From: Propionibacterium australiense
GTDB taxonomy: Bacteria > Actinomycetota > Actinomycetes > Propionibacteriales > Propionibacteriaceae
Direction: 5' to 3'
Assembly (NCBI RefSeq): GCF_003666605.1
Contig: NZ_RCIV01000002.1
Coordinates: 1-64,000 of the forward strand
DNA: 64,000 bases
The notes under the pieces are model-generated. The model was not told the origin of the DNA and did not search any database. It saw only the letters and a list, made by a program, of their open reading frames with translations. The position numbers and the translations under genes were made by a program. How positions within the stretch are numbered: the stretch's first letter is position 1; each line of letters starts with the position of its first letter. This document shows, in pieces, positions 25,876 through 33,717 of this stretch.

Positions 25876-26496
25876 ATGGCTCGCTACTACCCGGTTCACC
25901 CGGTCAACCCGCAGCAACGCTCGATCAACCAGACGGCTGACCTGCTCCGTGGGGGAGCGGTCATCGCCTACCCGACCGATTCCGGATTCGCGCTGGGCAC
26001 CGCCTACGGCAACAAGGCCGGGATCGACCGCATCCGACGGATCCGCGAACTCGATGAGAAGCACCACCTGTCGGTCGTCGTCAGTGACTTCGCACAGCTC
26101 GGCACGTACGTCGAGATGGGCAACCGCCAGTTCCGTGCCGTCAAGGCGGCCACGCCCGGCCCCTACACGTTCATCCTGCGTGCCAGCCGTGACGTGCCCC
26201 GTGCCATGCTGCACCCGAGCCACCGCACGGTGGGGGCCCGGGTGCCCGATCACGTGACGGCGCTGGCGCTCATCGAGACGCTCGGCGAACCCATCGTCTC
26301 GTCCACGCTGATCCTTCCCGGCGAGGAGGAGCCCCTGGCCGACGGCTGGCAGATCAAGGAGGCCCTTGACAACGACATCGACGCCGTTCTCGACTCCGGC
26401 GATGCCGGCTACCTGCCGACCACCGTCATCGACCTGACCGGGGACGAACCGGAGATCGTGCGCCGCGGCGGCGGGAGCACCGAACTGTTCGAGTGA
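25876..26496 (+). CDS. YrdC/YciO-domain protein (Sua5-like)
   Basis: A 206-residue YrdC-domain protein. The family KxR/SxN-type pocket is represented by GGAVIAYPTDSGFALGTAYGN, IRRIRELDEKHHLSVVVSD, ATPGPYTFILRASRDVP, GARVPDH and IVSSTLILPG. YrdC proteins make threonylcarbamoyl-AMP for the t6A modification of tRNA; the sequence looks closer to the YciO branch, whose role is less certain. The ATG follows TAAGCT by 6 bases with no Shine-Dalgarno site, again a leaderless pattern. Confidence 0.85.
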   Translation: MARYYPVHPVNPQQRSINQTADLLRGGAVIAYPTDSGFALGTAYGNKAGIDRIRRIRELDEKHHLSVVVSDFAQLGTYVEMGNRQFRAVKAATPGPYTFILRASRDVPRAMLHPSHRTVGARVPDHVTALALIETLGEPIVSSTLILPGEEEPLADGWQIKEALDNDIDAVLDSGDAGYLPTTVIDLTGDEPEIVRRGGGSTELFE

Positions 26497-26635
26497 ACCG
26501 GTTGCGTCCGTGACGTGAATCCCGGACGCCACGGTGGCCTGATCAGAGGTCGCGGGGCGGTCCGTGTCGGCCGAGAGCCACCCGAGGCGGACACCGGACG
26601 GCATCGTTGCCATCTGCCCGGTGCGCCTGGCGGGC

Positions 26636-27805
26636 TCAGAGCAGCGCGGCGACGAGCAGCATCAGGACGATCGGGACGAGCAGCACCCACAGCTCCGTGG
26701 TGACGGCCCGCCCGTTCTTCCGGCGCCTGAGCAGCCAGCCGGCCGCCAGCCCCATGAGGAATCCGCCCAGTTTCTGCTGCCAGGGAATCCACGGGTACAT
26801 GAACACGAGCAGGAAGTTGATGACGAGGATGGTCCAGAAACCGCTCATGGAGCGCAGCTGGTCCCTCGGCAGCAGGGTGATGAGCAGACCGAACGTGCCC
26901 AGGATCACGGCCGACGCTCCGGTGGGGATGAGGTACACGTCGAAGACCCGGCACCACAGGACGAGCGTCGCCGAACCGGCGGCGATGAGCAGCAGATAGA
27001 CCAGGAGGAAGTCGAGGTGGCCCAGGGCCGGCTCCAGACTGCGACCCATGATCCAGATCATCAGCAGGGCGAAGACGAGGCTGAAGAGACTCACGTTCGT
27101 GTAGACGAACCCGCCGGTGACGAGCCGCCACGGCTGGGTGAACGCCAGATCGGGGCTCATCTCGAGGGCGCCGGCCACCTGAGGGGCGACGAGCGACACG
27201 AACCACAGAGCGGCACAGATCACCATCGTGACGTAGGTGACGAGCGGCTTGGGCTCCTTCGGTATCGGCTGGCCGGCCACGACGACACCGCCGTCTGGCG
27301 TCTCCACGTACTGGGGTGCGCTCGGCATCTGGGCCGGCTGCTGGCCCCAGGCCGGCATGGCGGCGCCCCCGGCCGTCCCGGGACCCGGCTGGCCGGCGGG
27401 GCCGTAGGGGGTCTGTCCGGCGGCGGCCGGCGGTGTGTAGCCGTAGGACGGCGTCGGGCCCCACGGGGGATTCTGCCGCCCCGCCCCGGGCTGGGCGATG
27501 CCCCGGGAGTCTCGGGCATCCCAGGACTGGCCGGTGCCGCCAGCCGTCGAGGTCCAGCTCTGCGGCCGGTGCGACGAGGCATTGGCGCCGAAGGAGGGCG
27601 CCTGGCCGTCTGCCGGCAGGTTCGGCTGCTGCCATGCCGGGGTCAGTGGTACCGGTGAGGGCCGGCCGGGCGTTGTGCCCGGCGCTTCCTGACCGTGGCC
27701 TGGTGGATCCAGCGAGGGCCAAGCCGACTCGGGTGCGGCGAAATCGGGCATCCCGGACGGGGGAGTCGGCTCGGTGCCGCCGTCCTTGTTCGTCTCGTCA
27801 CTCAC
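26636..27805 (-). CDS. Rhomboid-family membrane protein lacking the catalytic histidine
   Basis: A 389-residue protein with a proline/glycine-rich cytoplasmic N-terminus (about 180 residues) followed by about seven membrane helices of the rhomboid fold. The conserved PWRLVTGGFVY loop and the serine motif TGASAVILG (Ser298) are present. In the helix that should carry the histidine (usual WQGHLGGF), the sequence reads WQQKLGGF, so Lys345 replaces His. The protein is thus probably not a protease and may act like a pseudoprotease. A TAGACT hexamer lies 6 bases before the GTG start, a leaderless arrangement. Confidence 0.85.
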   Translation of the reverse strand: MSDETNKDGGTEPTPPSGMPDFAAPESAWPSLDPPGHGQEAPGTTPGRPSPVPLTPAWQQPNLPADGQAPSFGANASSHRPQSWTSTAGGTGQSWDARDSRGIAQPGAGRQNPPWGPTPSYGYTPPAAAGQTPYGPAGQPGPGTAGGAAMPAWGQQPAQMPSAPQYVETPDGGVVVAGQPIPKEPKPLVTYVTMVICAALWFVSLVAPQVAGALEMSPDLAFTQPWRLVTGGFVYTNVSLFSLVFALLMIWIMGRSLEPALGHLDFLLVYLLLIAAGSATLVLWCRVFDVYLIPTGASAVILGTFGLLITLLPRDQLRSMSGFWTILVINFLLVFMYPWIPWQQKLGGFLMGLAAGWLLRRRKNGRAVTTELWVLLVPIVLMLLVAALL

Positions 27806-27998
27806 CAGGCCAGTCTACGGTCGTGCCGCGAACCGTCCCGGCTCGTCGCGAACCGATGAGGCCACGCACTGGGGACCCAGCGTGCACCGGTACCTTCCTG
27901 CGACAAGCGCGGAGGGTGATCCTGCAACGCCACGGTCGAACTGTTCAGCCCAGGGCTTGACGATCACGGACTGGGGAAAACTGGGGGATGATTGCCTG

Positions 27999-28790
27999 GT
28001 GACGAACTGGGTCTTCCTCCATGCACATCCTGATGACGAGGCCAGCCAGACCTCCGGAACCATGGCCATGGCTCACGAGCGCGGCGACCGGGTCGTCGAG
28101 ATCCTCGCGACCGACGGCGCCCTCGGTGTCGTTCCCGACGGTCTCGACCCAGCCGGCCTGGCCAGGCACCGCCAAGCCGAGCACGAACATGCCGCCGAGG
28201 TCATCGGCATCGACCGGATCGTCCGCCTGGGGTTCACGGACTCGGGAATGGCCGGCTGGGACTCCAACCAGAACCCCAGGGCCTTCTGCAATGCGGACCT
28301 GGGGCTGGCTGCCGAGCAGGTCGCCCGGGTCCTGCGCGAGGAGGACGCTGACGTGTTCGTCCACTACGACCCGCGCGGCAATTACGGGCACCCAGATCAT
28401 CTGATGGTGCACCGTGTCGGTGCTGCTGCGGGGGCACTGCTCGGCCCGCAGCTGCGCGTGCTCGAGGGGACGGTCAACCAGGACGCCATGGTCGAGCAGT
28501 ACGAGAAGGCCCGTGCCATGGGCCTCGACACCGGCTTCTGGGGCCCCGAAGCGGTCGCCGACGATGGCGAGCTGATCGGTTCGCCCCAGTCGCAGATCCG
28601 CTGGGCCGTCGATCTCCCCGAGCACATCATCGCCACCAAGTACCGCGCCCTGGAGGCCCATGCGAGCCAGGTGAGCGATGTCGGGGTCATGTTGTCGCTG
28701 TCGGCCGATGTCTTCGCCCTCATACTCGGCACCGAGTACTACCGCGAACCGGCCGATCCCGGGCCGATGCGGTCCGCCTGGCCCCTGTAG
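27999..28790 (+). CDS. LmbE/PIG-L deacetylase, mycothiol type
   Basis: A 263-residue zinc-dependent deacetylase. The AHPDDE motif (residues 9-14) and HYDPRGNYGHPDH give the zinc ligands and active-site Asp. The family includes the mycothiol pathway enzymes MshB and Mca; the short length and FTDSGMAGWDSNQNPRAF segment fit either, and I cannot separate them with confidence. The GTG at 27999 has GGGGGATG upstream. It ends at a long bidirectional hairpin shared with the convergent PAC2 gene. Confidence 0.85.
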   Translation: MTNWVFLHAHPDDEASQTSGTMAMAHERGDRVVEILATDGALGVVPDGLDPAGLARHRQAEHEHAAEVIGIDRIVRLGFTDSGMAGWDSNQNPRAFCNADLGLAAEQVARVLREEDADVFVHYDPRGNYGHPDHLMVHRVGAAAGALLGPQLRVLEGTVNQDAMVEQYEKARAMGLDTGFWGPEAVADDGELIGSPQSQIRWAVDLPEHIIATKYRALEAHASQVSDVGVMLSLSADVFALILGTEYYREPADPGPMRSAWPL

Positions 28791-28841
28791 GTCCGGCTCC
28801 TCCCGAGCCGCCGCGACTGCTCTGGCCCATGCTTGCTCGCT

Positions 28842-28890
28842 GAAACGATGAAGGCCAGACGCGTGGCAGGTGTCTGGCCTTCATCGTTTC
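28842..28890. terminator. Bidirectional terminator with a 19-bp stem
   Basis: GAAACGATGAAGGCCAGAC (28842-28860) pairs perfectly with GTCTGGCCTTCATCGTTTC (28872-28890) around an 11-base loop. It separates two convergent genes and has short T or A runs at the stem base on both strands. Confidence 0.9.
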
Positions 28891-28942
28891 TCCCCATGCC
28901 TCGGGGTTGAATCCGCGAGGCATGGCCACAGGCGCCCAGCTG

Positions 28943-29956
28943 CTACTGCGGTTCCGGGTCCTGATCCGGGCCGCTGTCGTCCTGCGGCTCCGTCTCCGGC
29001 GGGGTACCGGTGTCGCCGTTCCTCGGGGTGCCGCCGACGGGGCCGAAACCATTGCCGGCGGCGCTCCCGTCATCGAGGCTCGCGAGGAAGTCCTCGACGG
29101 CCTGGCCGATCTCGTCGGCGTTGGGCAGGCCCTCACCGTTGGTCGGCAGGGAGCGGTCTGCCATGAAACGGTCGTACTGGTTCTCGAGCTGTGCGACGAT
29201 CTGCTGCAGCTGCTCGGAGGCGTTCACCTGGGCGTCGATCTGGCCCCGCACCAGTCGGGCCGCCTGCTCCAGGTCACCCATCGGAACGTCGAGGCCGGCG
29301 TTGAGGTTCAACCCGTGCACGAGGGCGATCGCGGCCGGCGGGTACTCGTTCTCGGCAAGGTACTGCGGCACGTGAACCGCCAGGTTGATGACATCGAGGT
29401 TCTTCTCACCGAACCGCTGGGTCATCATGGCCGAGAAGGAGGCGCTCATGCGGAACGACCCGATGCCCTGATTCCCGGGCAGCAGTTCCGGACGGGTGGA
29501 CAGCTTGGTGAGTGTCGCCGGGCGGGTGTGCGGCACCGGCATCGGGACGCCCTGAGCGGTCACCACGAGCTGCACGTCGAGCTCGTCGATGATGCGCTCG
29601 ATCGAACGCGTGACGCGCTCCCACTGCAGCGACGGCTCGGGGCCGGTCAGCAGCAGGAAGGGATGCCCGGACTTGTCGGTGACCTCGTGCAGCTCGATCG
29701 CCGGGGCACGGTAGTTGGTGTAGTGGTCGACGTCCAGGTCGATCATGGGGCGGTGCTCGCGGTAGTCCATGATCTGATCGACGTCGAAGGAGCCGAGCTT
29801 GCGGTGGGCAAGGGTGTTGAGCAGGTGCTCGTCAAGCTGGGCCTGGGCCGACCCCGCGTCTGCGTAGCTGCCCAGGGTGACCACCAGCACACGGTCATGA
29901 ATCGTGCGCTGATCGATGGAACTCTCGTAGCGGAACAGCGATGTGGGATCGGGCAT
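28943..29956 (-). CDS. PAC2-family protein
   Basis: A 337-residue protein of the PAC2 (proteasome assembly chaperone 2-like) family common in actinobacteria. Matching segments are VLVVTLGSYADAGSAQAQLDEHLL, DVDQIMDYREHRPMIDL, GPEPSLQWERVTRSI and SFRMSASFSAMMTQRFGEKN. The last 40 residues are acidic and disordered. AGGAGG lies 8 bases before the ATG at 29956; an ATG at 30001 is less likely. Its biochemical role is not established; no proteasome genes are in the window. Confidence 0.85.
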   Translation of the reverse strand: MPDPTSLFRYESSIDQRTIHDRVLVVTLGSYADAGSAQAQLDEHLLNTLAHRKLGSFDVDQIMDYREHRPMIDLDVDHYTNYRAPAIELHEVTDKSGHPFLLLTGPEPSLQWERVTRSIERIIDELDVQLVVTAQGVPMPVPHTRPATLTKLSTRPELLPGNQGIGSFRMSASFSAMMTQRFGEKNLDVINLAVHVPQYLAENEYPPAAIALVHGLNLNAGLDVPMGDLEQAARLVRGQIDAQVNASEQLQQIVAQLENQYDRFMADRSLPTNGEGLPNADEIGQAVEDFLASLDDGSAAGNGFGPVGGTPRNGDTGTPPETEPQDDSGPDQDPEPQ

Positions 29957-30120
29957 GTCTTCATCCTCCTGTACTCGCGCGCGCGACAGCGCCCACGACA
30001 CATACAGTGCAACGTCGGCAAGACGTGGTTCATTCCAGGAACTTCAGTGAACCCGACTCAACTTTACCTGGCGGATGGGGGTCTGGGGGTCCTCCCTGGG
30101 GCCTGCACCCGCGGCCGGAC

Positions 30121-30912
30121 TCAGGTGAGCAGTGTCCGATCGGACAGCTGACCGCCCTTGATCTTGTCGAACTCGGCCATCAGGTCCTCGACGCTGGCAG
30201 CCGCCTTCGCCTGGCCGCCGAGTTCGAGGATGATGCGGCCCTCGTGCATCATGATGAGCCGGTTGCCCAGCCGCAGGGCCTGCTCCATGTTGTGCGTGAC
30301 CATGAGCGTGGTCAGGCCCTTCTCGGCGACGAGTTCGCGCGTCAGTCGCGTGATGAGCTCGGCGCGCTGCGGGTCCAGGGCTGCGGTGTGCTCGTCTAGG
30401 AGCAGCACCTTAGGGTCGCTGAAGGTCGCCATGACCAGCGACAGCGCCTGACGCTGGCCACCCGAGAGCAGGCCCGCCTTGGTGCTCAGGCGGTCCTCGA
30501 GCCCCTGCTCGAGCACCGCGAGCTGCTCGCGGAAGAAGGCGCGTTTGGCCTGGCTGATGCCAGGCCCCAGACCCCGGGTGGTGCCGCGGCCCAGGGCCAG
30601 CGAGAGATTCTCCTCGATCGTCATGTGCGCCGCGGTCCCGGCCATCGGGTCCTGGAAGACGCGCGCCACGTGCCGGGCGACCTTGTAGTCGGGCAGACGG
30701 TCGATGCGCTGGCCGGCGATCTTCACCACGCCGCCATCGGGGCGGTACCGTCCCGAGATCGTGTTCAGCAAGGTCGACTTGCCGGCTCCGTTGGAGCCGA
30801 TGACAGTGCAGAAGTCGCCCTCGTCCAAGTGCAGGTCGATCCCCGCCAGGGCGACCTTCTCGTTGACCGTGCCGGGGAAGAAGGCCTTGTGAATGTTCAC
30901 CACGTCAAGCAT
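30121..30912 (-). CDS. ABC transporter ATP-binding protein (TrpZ-like)
   Basis: A 263-residue ATPase with Walker A GSNGAGKST (39-47), the Q-loop VFQDPMAG, ABC signature LSGGQRQALSL, Walker B VLLLDEHTAALDP and H-loop VTHNMEQAL. EHT replaces the more common EPT after Walker B, a feature of this subgroup (COG1101). It is the last gene of a three-gene operon with a permease and lipoprotein, and starts one base after the permease stop codon. Confidence 0.93.
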   Translation of the reverse strand: MLDVVNIHKAFFPGTVNEKVALAGIDLHLDEGDFCTVIGSNGAGKSTLLNTISGRYRPDGGVVKIAGQRIDRLPDYKVARHVARVFQDPMAGTAAHMTIEENLSLALGRGTTRGLGPGISQAKRAFFREQLAVLEQGLEDRLSTKAGLLSGGQRQALSLVMATFSDPKVLLLDEHTAALDPQRAELITRLTRELVAEKGLTTLMVTHNMEQALRLGNRLIMMHEGRIILELGGQAKAAASVEDLMAEFDKIKGGQLSDRTLLT

Positions 30913-30913
30913 C

Positions 30914-31867
30914 TCAGGCTCCTGGTTTCACCAGACCGGACACGGGGTCGCGGTCCTCGATCGACGCCGTCACGTCGGGCTCGGCGGGCAGGCTGCGGGC
31001 ACGCCGTCGAGCCCGGACATTGGCGAACACGCCCCAGCGGGGGATGAGCAGGGCCAGGACGACGATGACCGCACTGACCAGTTTCATGTCGTTGGGCTGC
31101 AGCCCGACCATGAGGGCCAGCTGGATGATCACGCGGTAGATGATCGAGCCGAAACAGACCGCGGCGGTGGCCACGGCGATCCTCGACGAACTGAAGATGG
31201 CCGTGCCGATGATGACCGAGGCCAGCCCGGCGACGATGAGGCCGATGCCCATCGAGATGTCGGCGTAGCCCTGGAACTGCGCGATGAGGGCTCCGGACGT
31301 GGCGACCAGGCCGTTCGACAGCGCCAGTCCGATGATCTTCGTCGTGTTCGTATTGATGCCATTCGCCCGGGCCATCGACTCGTTGTCACCGGTGGCGCGC
31401 ATCGCGAAACCAAGATTCGTCGCCAGGAACCAGTCCATGACGAGGACGAACAGGGCCAGCACCAGGGCGAAGATCACGACAGAGCTCAGCGTGCCCAGCA
31501 AGGCCCGCTCCGACAGCGGGGTGAACACCGTCGTGGCGCGCAGCAGCGGCAGGTTCGCCTTGCCCATGATGCGCAGGTTGATCGAGTAGAGCGCGATCTG
31601 GGTGAGGATACCGGCCAGCAGCGGATGGATCTTGCCCATGGTGTTCAGCAGGCCGGTGACGGTGCCGGCGAGCAGACCCCCACCGAAGCCTGCCGCGGTG
31701 GCCAGCACGGGATTGCCGCCGTTGGTGATGATGAGGGCGCACAGACCCGCCCCGGTGGTGAAACTTCCGTCGACCGTCAGGTCGGCGAAATCGAGGATCC
31801 TGAAGGTGAGGTAGACCCCCAGGGCCATGAGCCCGTACAGCAGGCCCAGTTCGATGGCACCGAGCAT
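30914..31867 (-). CDS. ABC transporter permease (TrpY-like)
   Basis: A 317-residue permease with about eight hydrophobic segments, of the branched-chain amino-acid-type permease superfamily (COG4120). It contains LGVYLTFRILDFADLTVDGSF and LATNLGFAMRATGDNESMARANGIN, which is the cytoplasmic coupling loop. The ATG at 31867 is preferred over one at 31909 because the upstream lipoprotein gene ends at 31875. The C-terminal tail is charged and cytoplasmic. Confidence 0.92.
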   Translation of the reverse strand: MLGAIELGLLYGLMALGVYLTFRILDFADLTVDGSFTTGAGLCALIITNGGNPVLATAAGFGGGLLAGTVTGLLNTMGKIHPLLAGILTQIALYSINLRIMGKANLPLLRATTVFTPLSERALLGTLSSVVIFALVLALFVLVMDWFLATNLGFAMRATGDNESMARANGINTNTTKIIGLALSNGLVATSGALIAQFQGYADISMGIGLIVAGLASVIIGTAIFSSSRIAVATAAVCFGSIIYRVIIQLALMVGLQPNDMKLVSAVIVVLALLIPRWGVFANVRARRRARSLPAEPDVTASIEDRDPVSGLVKPGA

Positions 31868-31874
31868 GAGACGT

Positions 31875-32849
31875 TCAGCCGACCTTCTCCGAGCCCTCGA
31901 GCAGGTCATCGGGGATCGTCACGCCCATGGCATCCGCGGCAGTCTCGTTGACGTACACGGTCAGATCGGACTGCGTCTCGACCGGCATGGTGGCCGGATC
32001 GGCGCCATCGCGCAGGATCCGGATCGCCATCTCGCCGGTCTGCCGGCCCAGCTTGTTGTAGTCGATGCCGTAGGTGATGACGCCACCGTTGCGCACGGAG
32101 TCGCCCTCACCGACGACGAGGGGGATCTTGCGGTCCTCGCACAACGCGACGACCGTGGCCAGGCCCGAGATGACGTTGTTGTCGGTGGGCAGGTAGATGG
32201 CGTCGACGTCGAGGGCCTCGGCCGCCTGCTGCAGTTCGGCGGTGTTGGTGATGGTCTTCTCCTGGACCGTCAGGCCCTGGTCGTCGGCGGCCTCCTTGGC
32301 CAGGTCGACCTGAACCTGCGAGTTCACCTCGCCGGAGGAGTAGAGGATGCCGACCGAGCCGGCCTCGGGCTTGATCTGCTTGATGAGACCGATCTGCTCG
32401 GCGACCGGGTTCATGTCGCTCGTGCCTGTGACGTTGCCGCCGGGGGCGTCCTCGGACTCGACGAGCTGTGCCGTCGCCGGATCAGTGACGGCGGTGAACA
32501 GGACGGGCGTCTGGGTGATGGTCTGGGCCGCTGCCTGGGCGGCCGGGGTGCCGATGGCAAGGACCAGGTCGAGGCCCTGGGAGGAGAACTTCGACGCGAT
32601 GTTCGTCGCGGTGGTCTGGTCGCCCTGGGCGTTCTCCTCGTCGAACTCGCAGGTGATGCCGGCCTCCGCGAAGGCGGACTTGAAGCCCTCGCGGGCGGCG
32701 TCCAGCGAGCTGTGGGTGAGAATCTGCATGATGCCGATCGAGTAGCTGGCGGAGGAGGAACCCGACTCGCCCGAGTCGGAGGAACAGGCGGCCAGCGGCC
32801 CGGCCAGAGCAGCGAGGCCGGCGGCGGAGAGCAGGGTTCGACGGTTCAT
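31875..32849 (-). CDS. ABC transporter substrate-binding lipoprotein (TrpX-like)
   Basis: A 324-residue lipoprotein. The lipobox LAAC places the lipidated Cys at residue 22, followed by a serine-rich linker. The mature domain matches COG2984: IGIMQILTHSSLDAAREGFK, DLVLAIGTPAAQAAAQTI, TPVLFTAVTDPATAQLVES and VVGEGDSVRNGGVITYGIDY. Relatives bind aromatic amino acids such as tryptophan or tyrosine, but substrates vary, so the ligand is not assigned. It is the first gene of the operon; no T-box or other leader was recognised upstream. Confidence 0.92.
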   Translation of the reverse strand: MNRRTLLSAAGLAALAGPLAACSSDSGESGSSSASYSIGIMQILTHSSLDAAREGFKSAFAEAGITCEFDEENAQGDQTTATNIASKFSSQGLDLVLAIGTPAAQAAAQTITQTPVLFTAVTDPATAQLVESEDAPGGNVTGTSDMNPVAEQIGLIKQIKPEAGSVGILYSSGEVNSQVQVDLAKEAADDQGLTVQEKTITNTAELQQAAEALDVDAIYLPTDNNVISGLATVVALCEDRKIPLVVGEGDSVRNGGVITYGIDYNKLGRQTGEMAIRILRDGADPATMPVETQSDLTVYVNETAADAMGVTIPDDLLEGSEKVG

Positions 32850-33035
32850 GATTGTCCTTAGCCATTGTGAAAGAAAATTTTTCAGGGCCTCACGTTAACG
32901 CTCAGCGAAAGCGCGCACTGCCCGTGCCCGACCGCTGGACATTCTTCCGTCCCAGCGGTGCGATCGCGCCGCGGACGAGAGATCGTACGGTGTCCTGGTG
33001 GCCGGGGACAGCCTGTCCGGCTCACTAGGATTGTA

Positions 33036-33061
33036 CGGGCCGGCCGAGGTGGGCCGGCCCG
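33036..33061 (+). promoter_or_regulatory. Leader hairpin before the histidine phosphatase gene
   Basis: CGGGCCGGCC (33036-33045) pairs perfectly with GGCCGGCCCG (33052-33061) and ends 7 bases before the AAGGAG ribosome binding site (33068-33073). Confidence 0.5.
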
Positions 33062-33076
33062 TGGGGAAGGAGAACA

Positions 33077-33712
33077 ATGCCGGTCAGCCCTCGCCTGGTT
33101 CTGGTGCGTCACGGCCAGACCGAGTGGAACACCCAGCAGCGCTGGCAGGGAGCCACGGACATCCCTCTCAACGAGAATGGCAGGCGGCAGGCAAGGTCGG
33201 CCGCACCCTTCTACGCCTCGCTCGAACCGGTGGCGATCTGGAGCTCCCCGCTGAGCCGAGCCCACGACACGGCCACCGAGGTGGCCGCGCTGACCGGGCT
33301 CCGGATTCGTACCGACGATCGTCTCAAGGAGATGGACTTCGGTGCGGCGGAGGGCTGCGTCTGGGAGGAGGTGTTGGCCCTCGACCCGGGCATCGCCGGC
33401 TGGCGTGCCGGGCAGGACGTGCTGTGGCCGGGCGGCGAGTCGGGCTCTCTCGTCCAGCAGCGCGTGGGTGGGGCACTCAGGCAGATCGACGCGTCAGCGC
33501 CGGCCGGCCTCGTACTCGTCTTCTCCCATGGCACGGCCATCCGGATGGGCGCCGCGGCCATGCTCGGATGGGGCGTCGAGGGCGCATGGCGTCTCGGCTC
33601 GGTGGACAACTGCTGCTCGACGGGCCTGCTGCCCACGAGCAGCGGATGGCGGCTCGACCATTTCAACGCCTCACCGCAGTGGGGGAGTGACGCCGGACCC
33701 GTGCTAACTTGA
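33077..33712 (+). CDS. Histidine phosphatase family protein (phosphoglycerate mutase-like)
   Basis: A 211-residue member of the histidine phosphatase superfamily. VRHGQTEWN (residues 10-18) carries the phosphorylated histidine, LSRAHDTA and the acid motif LKEMDFG follow, and FSHGTAIRMG holds the second histidine. It is too short and divergent for a true cofactor-dependent phosphoglycerate mutase; it could be a broad phosphatase of the CobC/GpgP kind. AAGGAG precedes the ATG, and glnS follows after 5 bases. Confidence 0.88.
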   Translation: MPVSPRLVLVRHGQTEWNTQQRWQGATDIPLNENGRRQARSAAPFYASLEPVAIWSSPLSRAHDTATEVAALTGLRIRTDDRLKEMDFGAAEGCVWEEVLALDPGIAGWRAGQDVLWPGGESGSLVQQRVGGALRQIDASAPAGLVLVFSHGTAIRMGAAAMLGWGVEGAWRLGSVDNCCSTGLLPTSSGWRLDHFNASPQWGSDAGPVLT

Positions 33713-33717
33713 CCGCC

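Noticed and set aside
30121-32849. Naming the ABC operon as a tryptophan transporter
   Set aside because: The family fit is good but ligand specificity cannot be read from sequence, and no T-box or trp gene is nearby.
33077-33712. Phosphoglycerate mutase gpmA
   Set aside because: The protein is shorter and lacks the lid regions of true mutases; only the histidine phosphatase fold is supported.
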